Shown one piece after another: positions 11,612 through 23,019 of a stretch of 64,000 bases of DNA. How positions within the stretch are numbered: the first letter of the stretch is position 1; the number at the start of each line of letters is the position of its first letter. Origin of the DNA: Mercurialis annua (taxonomy: Eukaryota; Streptophyta; Magnoliopsida; Malpighiales; Euphorbiaceae). The stretch covers positions 36,855,653-36,919,652 of the forward strand of contig NC_065572.1 in NCBI RefSeq assembly GCF_937616625.2, given 5' to 3'. Both the position numbers and the translations under genes were made by a program. Under the pieces are notes generated by a model. That model was not told the DNA's origin and did not search any database. It saw nothing but the letters and a program-made list of their open reading frames with translations.

Positions 11612-11769
11612 AACCCAAGAAGAAAATCCTTTTTTTTTTTTTTTTTTAAACCGAACCAAAAATGAATCGAACCACAATAATTTACGAAACTTCAAATACC
11701 CCTCAAAACACATCCGGAACCACGTCGGAAATTAACAAAATAAAATTTAAAATTTTACGGGATATTACA

Positions 11770-11782
11770 TTCTCCCCAACTA
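11770..11782 (-). other. Element A polypurine tract
   Basis: On the minus strand it reads TAGTTGGGGAGAA, immediately before the 3' LTR (TGTAATATCCCG). It primes plus-strand cDNA synthesis. It is preceded by AATTCGAGGACGAATTTTTA, a short block also present before the LTRs of element B and of the copy at 61700. Confidence 0.9.
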
Positions 11783-11886
11783 ATTAAAAATTCGTCCTCG
11801 AATTTAACACGATAAGCAATTAACACCAGAACAACACGTAACACAAATATAAATCATAGAAGTCACCGAAATCAAGATATCGTACC

Positions 11887-13372
11887 TCACGGAAAAAGAA
11901 AAGGATAGCGATTCCGCATATCCAACTCGGTCTCCCAAGTACACTCTTCTACAGAATGATTGCGCCAGAGAACTTTGACCATCGGAATCTCCTTGTTCCG
12001 CAACTTACGCACCTGCGTATCAACAATCTCAACTGGCTGTTCCTCATAGGACAGCTCCTGGTCAATCTCAACACTCTGAGGCACAATCACGTGCGAAGGA
12101 TCAGAAATGCACTTTCTCAACATAGAAACGTGAAACACCGGATGTACTAACGACATGTCTGGCGGTAGAACCAGACGATAAGCCACAGCTCCAATCCTCT
12201 CCGAAATCTCATAAGGACCAATATACCTCGGTGCCAACTTTCCCTTGACACCAAAACGAACCACGCCTTTCATAGGCGAAACCCGAAGAAATACGAAATC
12301 ACCAACCTGGAACTCAATGTCTTTCCTCTTCGGATCAGCATAACTCTTATGCCGACTAAAAGCAGTCTCTAATCTCCGCTTAATCAACGGTACCTTCTCT
12401 GAGGTAATCTGAATGATCTCAGCTCCCGAGAGTTTACGCTCTCAGACCTCCTCCCAACAGATAGGAGATCTACACTTGCGCCCGTACAAAGCCTCATACG
12501 GCGCTATCTCGATACTCGCATGATAACTGTTGTTATAGGAAAACTCAATCAACGGCAAATGAGTATCCCAGCTACCCTGAAAATCGAGAACACACATCCT
12601 GAGCATATCCTCCAACGTCTGAATAGTCCTCTCAGACTGACCGTCAGTCTGAGGATGAAAAGCTGTACTGAAATCCAACCGAGAACCCAAGGATTCCTGT
12701 AATGCTTTCCAGAATCTCGAAGTAAACACAGAACCTCTGTCTGAAACAATGGAAACCGGTACACCATGCAAACTGACAATCCTGTCGATGTACAACTGAG
12801 CCAACCTCGAAGCAGTATACGAAACCTTTATCGGAAGGAAATGAGCTGACTTAGTCATACGGTCAACTATCACCTAGATGGAATCGTATCCCTGTCGAGT
12901 ACGTGGTAAACCAACCACAAAATCCATAGCAATCCGCTCCCACTTCCACTCTGGAATAGGTAGTGGCTGCAGATAGCCAAATGGTCTCTGATGCTCCAGC
13001 TTCACCTGCTGGCACGTCAGACACTTAGAAACATACTCAGCGACATCCTTCTTCATCCCGCTCCACCAGTAGGTACCCTTAAGATCATGGTACATCTTAG
13101 TAGAACCCGGATGAACACTATAAGCAGACTTGTGCGCTTCTTCCAGAATCTGGTCCCTCAAACCATCTGAATCCGGAACACACAATCTCGAACTATGTCT
13201 CAGAACACCATCCACAAAAGTAAATTCAGGATTTCCATCCTGCTGAACCTCCTCAATAATCCGTTTCAACTGTGAATCCTCAGCTTGTACAGCTTTGATC
13301 CGATCAATCAAAACGGGTTGCACTTGCAACTGTGCTAACAAACAACCAGTCTGAGAAATCTGAAAACCATAG
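11887..13372 (-). pseudogene. Element A integrase and chromodomain (3' part of gag-pol)
   Basis: Pol resumes left of element C, repeating 283 bp of the right part. One frame runs to 11887 with two stops: TAG at 12874-12876 (tryptophan codon in element B) and TGA at 12442-12444 (glycine codon in B). It contains the HHCC zinc finger ([10 protein letters not shown]...CLTCQQ), the DDE core ([40 protein letters not shown]), the GPYEI...VAYRLVLP C-terminal domain and a chromodomain ([24 protein letters not shown]...EECTWE) at about 11890-12040. In chromoviruses this domain is thought to direct integration to modified chromatin. Confidence 0.9.
13090..13372 (-). repeat. Duplicated pol segment left of element C
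   Basis: 283 bp that repeat 18913-19195 base for base as far as I compared, in the same orientation and without length change. An ordinary insertion would leave only a 5-bp duplication. Confidence 0.9.
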
Positions 13373-13379
13373 TTTGATA

Positions 13380-13784
13380 TCAGAGACAAGCCCGAAGTCA
13401 CTGACTCAGAGACATGTCCGAAGTCACTGACTCAGTACGCAATGTTACCAGAAGACCAGATAACGCCCTTATCCCGTGAAATCAGGGATAAGGACGGATT
13501 TTACCTAATCTTAACAAGAAGATGAACTCAAATCAGTAACAAGACTCATACTACAATGCAATGACTATCTATTATATATTAATGGAACTAGGTCAGGTAA
13601 AGGACTTTTATACTACTGATATTCACTCTAAACTCTTATCAATTCAGTCTATCTGACTTAGGCATCGGAGGGTGTTCGAGCCAACACCGGCTCGAATCCT
13701 TCTAACCTATCTTTTCTGTGTAGATTGAAGATCACACTCAGACCGGCCACATTAAGACCGGATCCAGCATCACCGGAACCATCA
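13380..13784 (+). repeat. Element C 5' LTR, first 59 bp missing
   Basis: 405 bp matching 18508-18912. It ends ACCATCA at 13784. The TGATGG start and 59 bases in total are missing. The junction with pol carries seven to nine bases (13371-13379) that are the reverse complement of 19204-19212. Confidence 0.9.
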
Positions 13785-13786
13785 TT

Positions 13787-13804
13787 TGGCGCCGTCTGTG
13801 GGAA
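13787..13804 (+). other. Element C primer binding site
   Basis: TGGCGCCGTCTGTGGGAA, starting two bases after the LTR end. The TGGCGCCG start fits priming by a plant tRNA ending CGGCGCCA, such as tRNA-Asp, but the remainder does not match the tRNA-Asp sequence I recall; the primer identity is uncertain. Confidence 0.75.
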
Positions 13805-14540
13805 CGATAATTCGTTCTTGAATAAATTTAATTTTGGTTCTCGGTGATAGACAACCATAAAAAATGATTGGAGGTCACGAGTGAAAATGAACAAATCGGA
13901 GCATAAGTGGCTATCAAAAGTAATGTATGAAGCTGTCGAAATCAGAAAGTTTAGTTCATCCAAACTTCTTCATCTCTATGTCATAGAAGGAACAGTTACC
14001 GTGTACCAGACGCAGACACCAGTGCAACATACAAAAACAAACAGATAAGTTTTTCTTTTTATATCACTAGTATTCAAAGTGGCAACCTTATGATTCTTGT
14101 AGAATAACGTTTTATCGTATCGATATTATGGATCTACTAAATTAAAATATTAAAGTAATGAAATATATATTTTATTGTACTAGCATTAAAATTTACTTGT
14201 TGAATCATTTTTACTGAAGCTTGCAATGATTGAATTGTTGCTTAATGGAATTTCAGAAGAGAAACCATTGTGAAAGTCAAACTACTGTGACAGTCGGAAA
14301 AGAAACCACTGTGACAGTCAAAAGAGAAACTACTGTGACACTCGGAAGAGAAACAAATGTACCAGTCAGTATATAAATCACTGTACTAGTGAGCAAAAAG
14401 AGAAAGGCACCAGCAAAAGAACCAAAGGAGGAACGATCCCAGACGCAGAGTGCTGAGGAAACAACCGGAGGATAATGTTCCCAGACGCAGAGTGCTGGGG
14501 AAACAATACCTGATGCTCCCAGACGCAGATCACAGACACA

Positions 14541-14886
14541 GATGTAGAGTAGAAATGTAGGAAGATGAACAACAACATCACAGATTAGCGAGTAACCCCA
14601 GGCGCAGATGTAGATTAACGAATGGTCCCAAGCGCAGACGCGGATCACAGACACAGATGTAGAGTAGAAATGTAGGAAGATGAACAACAACATCACAGAT
14701 TAGCGAGTAACCCCAGGCGCAGATGTAGATTAACGAATGGTCCCAAGCGCAGACGCGGATCCCAGACGCAGATATAGAGTAGAAATATAGGAAGATGAAA
14801 AACAATATCACAGATTAACGAGTAACCCCAGGCGCAGATGTAGATTGACGAATGGTCCCAAGCGCAGACGCAGATCCTAGGCGCAG
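14541..14886 (+). repeat. 115-bp tandem repeat, about three copies
   Basis: Units start with GATGTAGAGTAGAAATGTAG at 14541, 14656 and (as GATATAGAGTAG) 14771, giving a period of exactly 115 bp. Each unit also contains several CCAGACGCAGA-type words that recur across the element. Confidence 0.9.
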
Positions 14887-15520
14887 GTGAAATATAAGAA
14901 ACGCAAAGATATAGCAAGCGTGGTACAGATGATAGAAATGAAAATGGACCAATAGTCCCAGACGAAGAGGAACAAGTGATTCCAGACGTAGATGAAGAAA
15001 AGGGAGAGGACGAAGACCGAGAGGACGAAGATTCTCCCCTTAAAACAGAAATATAATTGGTAAAATTTCCTTCACAGTATAAATTACCAAACTTTGACTC
15101 TTTTAATGAGACAGGAGATTCGAAAAGTCACAAGGCCAAATCGACAAAAAATAGCAGAAGCGGCTATAAAGGAAGGATTATTGTGGCCGTACCATCCTAC
15201 CAAACAGCAATACGACTTTGAGAAAAACAGATAAGTTTCTTATTTTATATCACTATGATTCAGAGTGGTCGTCATATTACGCTTGTAAAATAACGATTAG
15301 TCAAAGCAATATTATAGATCTATTGGATAATGAAAATTGAAATATCGAATTGAAAGAAAACATTATTTTATTAAAGCAATATTAAATTTACTGGCTGAAT
15401 CATTTTTAAGGAATCTTGCAACGATTGAAAGGTCGCGATATAGAGTTTCAGAGAAGAAAGTGGAACAACTATTGTACCAGTCAGCAGAGAAACCATGGCC
15501 GCAGAGGGACTGTAGAAATA

Positions 15521-15680
15521 AGCGAATGACAAACAAATATCAATGGTAAAATAGAAAGCAATCGGAGGACGCACAACCCAGACGCAAAGGTGTTGGGGCA
15601 AGCGAATGACAAACAAATATCAATGGTAAAATAGAAAGCAATCGGAGGACGCACAACCCAGACGCAAAGGTGTTGGGGCA
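15521..15680 (+). repeat. 80-bp tandem repeat, two copies
   Basis: AGCGAATGACAAACAAATAT begins at 15521 and 15601. The two 80-bp copies appear identical, which indicates very recent duplication. Confidence 0.9.
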
Positions 15681-16114
15681 GTAATCGGAGGACACACGAG
15701 GTCCCTGACTCAAACAAAGGCGCATAAAAGATTGTTCCTCCTAAGAAGGGAATGTCAAACACACCCAGAAAAGAGCACTTGGAGCCAGTAATAAGAAGAA
15801 AAGAAGAAGTATGAGATAAAGAACTCAAAAAAAAGCATTGGTAGAGAAGGAAAAAAAAAGCCTCAGAAGAAGGACGAAAGTCCTAGAAGGAACCGGAACC
15901 ACATAGATGAAGTCACCTCAAAAAGTCCACATGTGAAAGACTCAGTTCACAAACCCAAACCTCTAGAGAGAGAAGCAGAGAGTTGCATCTGCGACAAAAG
16001 AAATGAAGGTGAAGAGAAGGACACCATCGACCAGAAAATTAGAGATGCGTTAGAAAAATATATGAAGCTCTGGGCAAAGCCGACGAGGAGGATAGAGAGG
16101 ACGAAGACTCCCTC

Positions 16115-16429
16115 TTGAAAACTGAAATACAATTGGTAAGGTTTCCATCACTTTTTAAATTACCAGCATTTGATTCTTTTGATGATACAGGATACCCGAA
16201 GAGCCATATCTCGAAATTCAAAACAATAATGATGTTGCAAGATGTCAGAGACCCTATGCTATGTCGTGTGTTCCCTGCGACGTTGAAGGAATCAGCCCAA
16301 AAATGGTATTCCTACCTGAAGTCTGGATCGATTACATTATTCCCATACCTAGCATCAGCATTTAAAGAAAGATTCAAGACCAACACCCTCATGCAGAAAG
16401 ACTTAAGTGACTTGAGGAAATACAAGTAA
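16115..16429 (+). pseudogene. Element C gag remnant
   Basis: 104 codons. The part from FDSFDDTGYPKSHISKFK to FKERFKTNTLMQK matches the core of plant retrotransposon gag: a short region, then F-P-A-T-L-K-E-S-A-Q-K-W-Y, then L-KSGSITLFPYLASAFKERF. This is where the capsid domain forms helices. The frame stops at 16427-16429 (after RKYK), well before any zinc knuckle. A related fragment in another frame lies near 15041-15140, so this stretch was duplicated within the element. It may still supply packaging signals but probably no working capsid. Confidence 0.7.
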
Positions 16430-16520
16430 GACAAACAAGAAACATTGAAGAACTTTGGTCCAAATTTAAAATTTAAATCATGACACAACGATAGAAGCAA
16501 TGAAAATCGGCATCAAATTT

Positions 16521-16785
16521 GAAGTATGGCGGATGCGGATCTCCAAGTATAGAAAATATGGGTTGGAAAATATCCACAAAGTATCGAAGTATGGAGGATG
16601 AGGATCTCCAAGTATGACAAATGTGGATTGAAAAATATTCACAAAGTATCGAAATATGGCGGATGCGGATCTCCAAGTATGACAAACGTGGATTGAAAAA
16701 TATTCACAAAGTATCGAAATATGGCGGATGCGGATCTCCAAGTATGACGAATATGGATTGAAAAATATCCACAGAGTATCGAAGT
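16521..16785 (+). repeat. 65-bp tandem repeat, four copies
   Basis: Units start GAAGTATGG or GAAATATGG at 16521, 16586, 16651 and 16716, and a fifth begins at 16781 before the match fades. Core words are GGATGCGGATCTCCAAGTAT and GATTGAAAAATAT. A diverged extra copy lies near 17287-17340. Confidence 0.9.
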
Positions 16786-16889
16786 ATAAAACACTCATAC
16801 ATAACTGAAATGGATCCATAAAACATGAAAATTGTTCCGAAATAGAGGGGCCGGTTCTAATTAACGTAAGAGCCCCAAAATGAAAGAAC

Positions 16890-17875
16890 AAGAGAAGTGT
16901 TGTCCCACGAGGCAACACAAAAAGTATTCGAAAGCTAGCTAAAAACAACATTTTCCTTTGGTAGGGTCGCTCCCTCCTCTGGACCATTAGTATTCTCCTC
17001 ACGAAGTTCTTCCTTCCTCGAAGGATCGTCAATTTTTCCCTTGGACTCTTCACCTCGGCAGAAGACTAAGCAAACATAAATGCTTGAAGTATACTTGTTT
17101 GAAAGGGAGGAAGTAATGTTGGATATGGTTCAACCATACCAGAAATATCTAAGACCAAATAGAGTCTTACTCAAACAGGGATAGACGTAACGTACCAGAC
17201 TCAGTGTAATGTATCAGACTCAGTATGGTGTACCAAACTCAGTGTACTCTATCAGACTCAGTGTAGTGTACGAGACCCAGTGTACTGTATGGCGAATGCA
17301 GATCTCCACGTAGGATTAATGTGGATTGTAAAACATCCCCAGAACATTCACCACAAGAAATTGTGGAATACAAAACAAATGATTGTCCCAAGGGGAAAGA
17401 ACAAAACAAACACGAAGTAAAAAGGCTACGAGCCTAGACGATGTTCTCCTCTGGAAGGGTCGCTCCCTCCTTTGGACTTACAACATCAAACGCATTGAGT
17501 TCCTCTTCATCAGGAGAATCTTGAAAGTTTGTCATTTGTCGGATCGATGCCTTCAGTAGAAGCTAGTCGCAGACCTATGACACAGACGAATGATATAGTC
17601 AACAATATGATTCTTTACAGATAAAGAAAAAGCGAAACACATTCATAAAAAGCACGCAATTGTTCTCTGAAAGGGGGAGTCTACCATAAAGACCCCCCTA
17701 AAGAAAAGTACAAACAAAAGAAGTACTACCTCACAAGGTAGCACCAAAAGAAAGTAAAAGAAAGCTAGCTACAGGTCCAACATACGGCCTACATCTTTTC
17801 CTCTAGAAGGGTCACTCCCTCTTTTGGACCACCCGAATCTTTCTCTTTAGAAAGTTCCTCGACTGAGTCAGAGAC
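16890..17875 (+). repeat. Three diverged copies of a block in element C
   Basis: GAAAGCTAGCTA and GGGTCGCTCCCTCC...TTTGGAC recur near 16930-17000, 17440-17480 and 17763-17830, each following a run of the type CCCAAGG/CCCACGAGGCAACAC. I see no coding signature. Confidence 0.65.
17190..17290 (+). repeat. ~20-bp tandem repeat, about five copies
   Basis: Repeated word GTACCAGACTCAGTGTA with variation (positions around 17191, 17211, 17231, 17251, 17271). Confidence 0.8.
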
Positions 17876-18435
17876 AAGAGAGTCATGCTTGAGGACCTCC
17901 GAAGTTTCAACCTCCAAATAACGGTTGAAATTGTCTTAGACGCAGTCAATAGTCCCGAAGGAGGCAAAAGCTCCTTGCCATCTTTGGCAGTAGTATCAGC
18001 AAGCTCTTTTTTCTCCTCGGATCCCATGGCGTCCTTCATGCCATCTCTAGCAGCGTACGAAGGGAGAACTGGAGAAACATGCAACCTATCTTTCTTAAGC
18101 TGCAACTTTTGTCGCAGCTCGCTGACCTAGAGCTCGAAAAACAATCGACATAAACTTGTTCATATCATAATCGGGATAGTCTTCACGAATGATCTTTATC
18201 GCAGTGGAACAGAAGTAAGTCAAACAGCCGCTTACATACACATTGGGTAACACATGTTTAAACCCGACAATTACAACATCGTCATTATCATCAAAAGAGA
18301 GAGAGTCAAGTCATCAAGAAAATTATCACCCATTTTTGCAATAAAGGAGAAAAAAGTAAACAAAATCAAACATGAAGAACAAAAGTCCACATAAACAATG
18401 AAACAAACATAAATGCTTGATATAAATGTTCTTGT

Positions 18436-18448
18436 TAGGAGGGACTAA
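18436..18448 (+). other. Element C polypurine tract
   Basis: TAGGAGGGACTAA directly before the TGATGG start of the 3' LTR. A similar AGGGAGGAAGTAATG occurs at 17103-17117 within the interior. Confidence 0.7.
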
Positions 18449-18912
18449 TGATGGATACACCACCAGAATTGTACAAAAGACCCACACAGGTGGCGTTGGT
18501 CACTGACTCAGAGACAAGCCCGAAGTCACTGACTCAGAGACATGTCCGAAGTCACTGACTCAGTACGCAATGTTACCAGAAGACCAGATAACGCCCTTAT
18601 CCCGTGAAATCAGGGATAAGGACGGATTTTACCTAATCTTAACAAGAAGATGAACTCAAATCAGTAACAAGACTCATACTACAATGCAATGACTATCTAT
18701 TATATATTAATGGAACTAGGTCAGGTAAAGGACTTTTATACTACTGATATTCACTCTAAACTCTTATCAATTCAGTCTATCTGACTTAGGCATCGGAGGG
18801 TGTTCGAGCCAACACCGGCTCGAATCCTTCTAACCTATCTTTTCTGTGTAGATTGAAGATCACACTCAGACCGGCCACATTAAGACCGGATCCAGCATCA
18901 CCGGAACCATCA
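18449..18912 (+). repeat. Element C 3' LTR, complete
   Basis: 464 bp, starting TGATGG and ending CCATCA, a perfect 6-bp terminal inverted repeat. It includes CAGAGACAAGCCCGAAGTCACTGA-type short direct repeats near 18505-18560 and a CCTTATCCC...GGGATAAGG hairpin near 18595-18621. It is followed by GTACA, the target site. Confidence 0.92.
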
Positions 18913-19983
18913 GTACATCTTAGTAGAACCCGGATGAACACTATAAGCAGACTTGTGCGCTTCTTCCAGAATCTGGTCCCTCAAACCATCTGAATCCGGA
19001 ACACACAATCTCGAACTATGTCTCAGAACACCATCCACAAAAGTAAATTCAGGATTTCCATCCTGCTGAACCTCCTCAATAATCCGTTTCAACTGTGAAT
19101 CCTCAGCTTGTACAGCTTTGATCCGATCAATCAAAACGGGTTGCACTTGCAACTGTGCTAACAAACAACCAGTCTGAGAAATCTGAAAACCATAGCCTGA
19201 AGCTATCAAACTGTGCCACTCTCTAACCATGGGTCTACGCCCAATCTCAGAAATATGAGCCAAGCTGCCCGAAGACTTGCGACTCAACGCATCGGCTACC
19301 ACATTAGCCTTACCAGGATGGTACTGAATCGTACAGTCGTAGTCTTTCAGCAACTCTAACCACCTCCTCTGTCTCAAGTTCAACTCTCTCTGATCAAAGA
19401 TATATTTCAGACTCTTATGATCAGTGAAAATCTCACAAGTAGCACCATACAAATAATGTCTCCAGATTTTCAGCGCAAAAACCACAGCTGCCAACTCTAA
19501 ATCATGAGTAGGGTAATTCACCTCATGCTTCTTCAACTGTCTGGAAGCATAGGCAATCACCTGTCCATGTTGCATCAGAACGCAACCCAAACCAATACGA
19601 GACGCATCACAATACACTGTGAAACCATCAATGCCAGAAGGCAATGCCAAAACCGGAGCTGTAGTCAAAATATCCTTGAGCTTCTCAAAGCTTGCCTCGC
19701 ACTTGTCAGTCCACTCAAACTTGACACCCTTCTGTGTCAGTTTAGTCAAAGGTGCAGATATTCTGGAGAAATCTTGCACGAACCGACGATAGTAGCCAGC
19801 TAAACCCAGAAAACTTCTGATCTCGGTAACTGACCTTGGCCTTTGCCAATCCATGACCGCCTCAATCTTCTTCGGATCAACCTTGATCCCATCTTTCGAC
19901 ACCACGTGTCCTAGAAAGGTAACCTGATCCAACCAGAACTCACATTTTGAGAACTTAGCGTACAACTGATGCTCACGCAACGT
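18913..19983 (-). pseudogene. Element A RT C-terminus, RNase H, start of integrase
   Basis: Same frame as the upstream segment, resuming after the TAG. It holds the RT thumb/connection ([12 protein letters not shown]), the [11 protein letters not shown] block, RNase H with catalytic [15 protein letters not shown] and [22 protein letters not shown], the [15 protein letters not shown] block, and the first half of the integrase zinc domain ending in HPGSTKMY. It stops at 18913 where element C is inserted. GTACA at 18913-18917 is the surviving copy of C's target site. The last 283 bp (18913-19195) are duplicated at 13090-13372. Confidence 0.9.
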
Positions 19984-22677
19984 CTATAGTATAGTCCTCA
20001 AATGGTAAGCATGTTCCTCCTCACTCCGAGAATAGATCAAAATGTCATCAATGAAGACGATAACAAATTGATCCAAAAACGGCTTGAACACTCTGTTCAT
20101 CATATCCATAAACGCTGCTGGTGCGTTCGTCAGACCAAAGGACATAACCAGAAACTCAAAATGTCCATAACGAGTCCGAAAAGCAGTCTTAGGCACATCT
20201 GCATCACGGATCCGTAGCTGATGATACCCAGACCTCAAATCAATCTTGGAAAAACACTTCGCACCCTGCAACTGGTCAAACAGATCATCGATGCGAGGAA
20301 GAGGATATCTGTTCTTGACAGTAGCCTTATTCAACTGTCTGTAGTCGATACACAGCCGAAAGGAACCGTCTTTCTTCTTTACAAACAGAACTGGAGCACC
20401 CCACGGAGAAGTACTCGGTCTGATGAACCCGCTATCCAACAACTCTTGTAACTGGTCCTTCAACTCCTTCAGCTCTGCAGGAGCCATCCGATACGGCGGT
20501 ATCGAAATCGGAGCTGTACCAGAAACCACATCAATGCAAAACTCAATATCACGATCAGGTGGTAATCCAGGCAATTCCTCTGGAAACACATCAGTGAACT
20601 CATTCACTATCGGAACACTATGCATATCACTACCACCAGCCTCCAAATCACGAACCACAGCAAGAAAACCCTGGCAACCCTTGCCTAACATCCGCTTCGC
20701 CTTGATGGCGGAAATCAGATTCTTAGGTGTCTCTGCCTTTTCTCCCTGAAAGGAAAAAGGTAGACCACCTGGAATCCTGAACTCGACTGACTTCCCTCGA
20801 CAGTCAATAGAAGCATAATGGCGTGACAACCAGTCCATCCCCAAGATAACATCAAAAGAAAGAACGTCAAGCACAATCAAATCCGCACATAATTCTCTAC
20901 CCTGAATAACCACAGGACAAGAAGGATAGACGACGTCCACTACTACACCTTCAGACATAGGTGCAGACACAGCTAGAGGTTCACTCAAAACAGATGATGC
21001 TCTACCCAATTTCCCAGCAAAACAAGTAGAAACAAACGAATGGGTCGCACCCGCATCAAATAATACCAAAGCATCAGTAAAAGAAATCGGGATGGTACCT
21101 TGCACCACAGCGTTCGATGCACGCGCATCCTGAGGAGTAGGTGCGAACACTCTGGCCTGACCCTGCGGCTGCTGCTGCGAACTCTGTCCAGTACCATAAC
21201 CGTTGGAACCTCTACCGCCGTTACCACGGCCACCAAAACCTCTGCCACCAGAACCACGGCCCCGCTGGCCACCAAAAGATGCTGCAGGTTGAGCGTACCC
21301 TACAGACTGTGTAAACGCAGGTCTCTGCTGCTGATAAGATGACTGCGCCACACTAGAGTTAGACATCTGCTGCCCAGATGTCGGACACTCCCTAGAAAAA
21401 TGACCCGGCTGGCCACAAGTGAAACAACCTCCAGGAGCTAACTGGCACTGACCATAATGCCTACGTCTGCAATTCTGGCAGAACGGAATGTTCGATCCAC
21501 CACTGTACCCGCGTCCTGAACCACGGTTGCTCCCACTGCTACTAGAACTGTACGGAGCACTCCTGGCACTATGCCTCCCTTTGTTGTGAGTCCGTCGACT
21601 CCCCCTGTTGGCCTGAGAAGAGCCACTGTAGTAGTTCCCATTACCATGCTGCACTGGGGCCTGCTGCCCCCCACTAGGAACGTCACTCTTTCCCTTCTGA
21701 TTCTGGAAAGGGTCAGAGATCGTCCCAAACTGAACCATCGAATTCTCCATCCGCCGCGCACTATCCACTAACCGAGCAAACTCCATGTTTCTCCCTATCA
21801 GCAAAGGAAGAAACTCCGAGCCTAAACCCCTAACATAACGGTCTTTCACTCGCTCTTGATCACCCTGTAGATCTGTAGCAAACCGCCCCAAACGTACAAA
21901 CTCAGTAGTGTAGTCTGTCACCGATCTATCCCCCTTCTTCAAAGTGAGCAGCTTTTCTCTGAAACTCTCAGTAACAGAGAAGGGTAGATAGTAACCTCTG
22001 AACCTGATCACAAAATCAGCCCAAGGCAAAGTATCCATAACTGGCCTGATGTTATCGCGATACCAATCCTTAGCTGGACCCTTCAGCGACATTTCCACAA
22101 GCATCACTGATTGACGATCTGACGCTTGAATCCTCTGACTGTTGTACTCAAATTCCTCCAAAAAGTCAAGAGCATCACAAGTACCATCAAAAGAAGTCGG
22201 ATTCAACTTCAAGTAGATCATCACCAACTCTCTGTCCGTCGGAATATGACCGACACCAGCAAGTCCACCAACACCAGCTACAGCACCAACCTGAGGTTGC
22301 TGTTGCTGCGCTAACTGACCCAGTATATTACACTGATTCTGCAGTAGAGCCTGATTGTTCTGCATTTCGACAACGCCAGCCAAGAAAGTAGTGAAGTCGA
22401 ACGCTTGCATATTTGGTGCTTGTTGCACCTCTGGTGCCTGCTGCACATTCGGTGCCTGAACACCTGCTGCACCGCGTCCTCTAGCTCCACCTCTACCAGC
22501 ACCGCGTCCTCTGCCTCTACCAGCACCTCTACCTCTGCCAGCACCTCCACCTCGACCACGTCCAGCATTAGCCTGAACTGGTGGTACGTTCTGATCGACT
22601 TCCATAGAAATCGCATCATCAGCCACAGCTTCTTGCCCTGCCGCAGCACGAGCACAAGTACGAATAACGTTGTTCAT
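19984..22677 (-). pseudogene. Element A gag-protease-RT (5' part of gag-pol)
   Basis: 897 codons from ATG at 22677 to an in-frame TAG at 19984-19986. Order: Gly/Arg-rich N-terminus (about residues 38-70), retrotransposon gag domain (about 160-310), CCHC zinc knuckle [14 protein letters not shown] (about 418), aspartic protease [11 protein letters not shown] (about 540), then RT with LPPYRM-type entry, [18 protein letters not shown] and the catalytic [11 protein letters not shown] (about 876). The product would package RNA, mature the polyprotein and copy RNA into cDNA. The stop replaces a glutamine codon conserved in element B and cuts RT short. The frame continues unchanged on the other side, so this is one nonsense change (CAG to TAG). 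Confidence 0.9.
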
Positions 22678-23003
22678 ATCCTAAGATTGAACAACAACAA
22701 TTTAAATAACAGATATTTCATACCCAAGTATGAACAAAACAAGCAACATATAGGATTTCCCAAGAAATCAACAGCAAAAAAAAATGTTCACCCAAGTGAA
22801 ATAAAATTAACATTTAACAACATCAAAACAACATACAATGACTGACTCGACGCAATCCTATTGGTGTAGGCAGAATGTTTTAAAATCAAAAGATGACGTT
22901 TTAAAGACATGACAGAATCCTATATCCGCAGTAGTTCCTAAGACACAACCATACTTAACAGAGTAAACACATAGCAAGCAATTGGCCTTGGTTTGAAACC
23001 AAA
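22678..23003 (-). other. Element A untranslated leader
   Basis: The 326 bases between primer site and gag start have no open frame of note. They hold an A-rich stretch (minus strand T-rich) around 22775-22787 and no obvious hairpin. This is where packaging signals would be expected, but none is recognised. Confidence 0.5.
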
Positions 23004-23015
23004 GCTCTGATACCA
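23004..23015 (-). other. Element A primer binding site (tRNA-iMet)
   Basis: On the minus strand it reads TGGTATCAGAGC, complementary to the 3' end of plant initiator methionine tRNA, four bases after the end of the 5' LTR. This primes minus-strand cDNA synthesis and fixes the direction of the element. Confidence 0.93.
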
Positions 23016-23019
23016 AGTT

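Larger units (their letters stand above)
8786..11769 (-). repeat. Element A 3' LTR
   Basis: 2984 bp, nearly identical to the 5' LTR with a constant offset of 14234 bp. A TATA-like ATTTAAAG in sense lies near 11346-11358. GTGAGT and GTAAGT donor-like sites occur in the leader portion (sense strand, around 11275 and 11230). The small plus-strand frames inside it (for example 10698-10880 and 11373-11649) recur in both LTRs but have no recognisable domain and are not called as genes. Confidence 0.95.
14030..16135 (+). repeat. Tandem duplication of ~1.1-kb interior segment in element C
   Basis: Landmarks recur in order: AACAGATAAGTTT at 14039 and 15226; TATATCACTA nearby; AGAGGACGAAGA at about 15020 and 16095; GAAATACAATTGGTAA-type at about 15046 and 16123. 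The copies have diverged and contain different inserted tandem repeats. Confidence 0.7.
13380..18912 (+). mobile_element. Element C: nested non-autonomous LTR retrotransposon
   Basis: A 5.5-kb element with two LTRs in direct orientation (13380-13784, truncated, and 18449-18912, complete), a primer site after the left LTR and a purine tract before the right one. It lies inside element A's pol in the opposite direction. The interior has a gag remnant but no protease, RT, RNase H or integrase, and is built mostly of internal tandem repeats. It must have been moved by enzymes of another element. The overlapping 405 bp of the LTRs look identical, so the insertion is recent. Family not recognised; the gag remnant resembles Ty3/gypsy gag of the Tat/Athila type. 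Confidence 0.88.

Noticed and set aside
11373..11649. Overlapping plus-strand frames in element A's LTRs (also 25607-25880)
   Set aside because: They cover the inverted-repeat cluster in U3, are antisense to the element, overlap each other in two frames and have no known domain. Present twice only because LTRs are duplicated.
14277..15828. Minus-strand cysteine-rich frames in element C (YICVCDLRLGA type)
   Set aside because: Translations of the 115-bp and 80-bp tandem repeats; multiple overlapping frames, none with a domain.
16478..17053. 191-codon minus-strand frame in element C
   Set aside because: Mostly the 65-bp tandem repeat (period not divisible by three, so the repeat is read in changing frames); no domain.
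20002..22845. Plus-strand frames opposite element A gag-pol
   Set aside because: Shadows of the minus-strand polyprotein, rich in Ser/Thr from the complement of Gly/Arg repeats.
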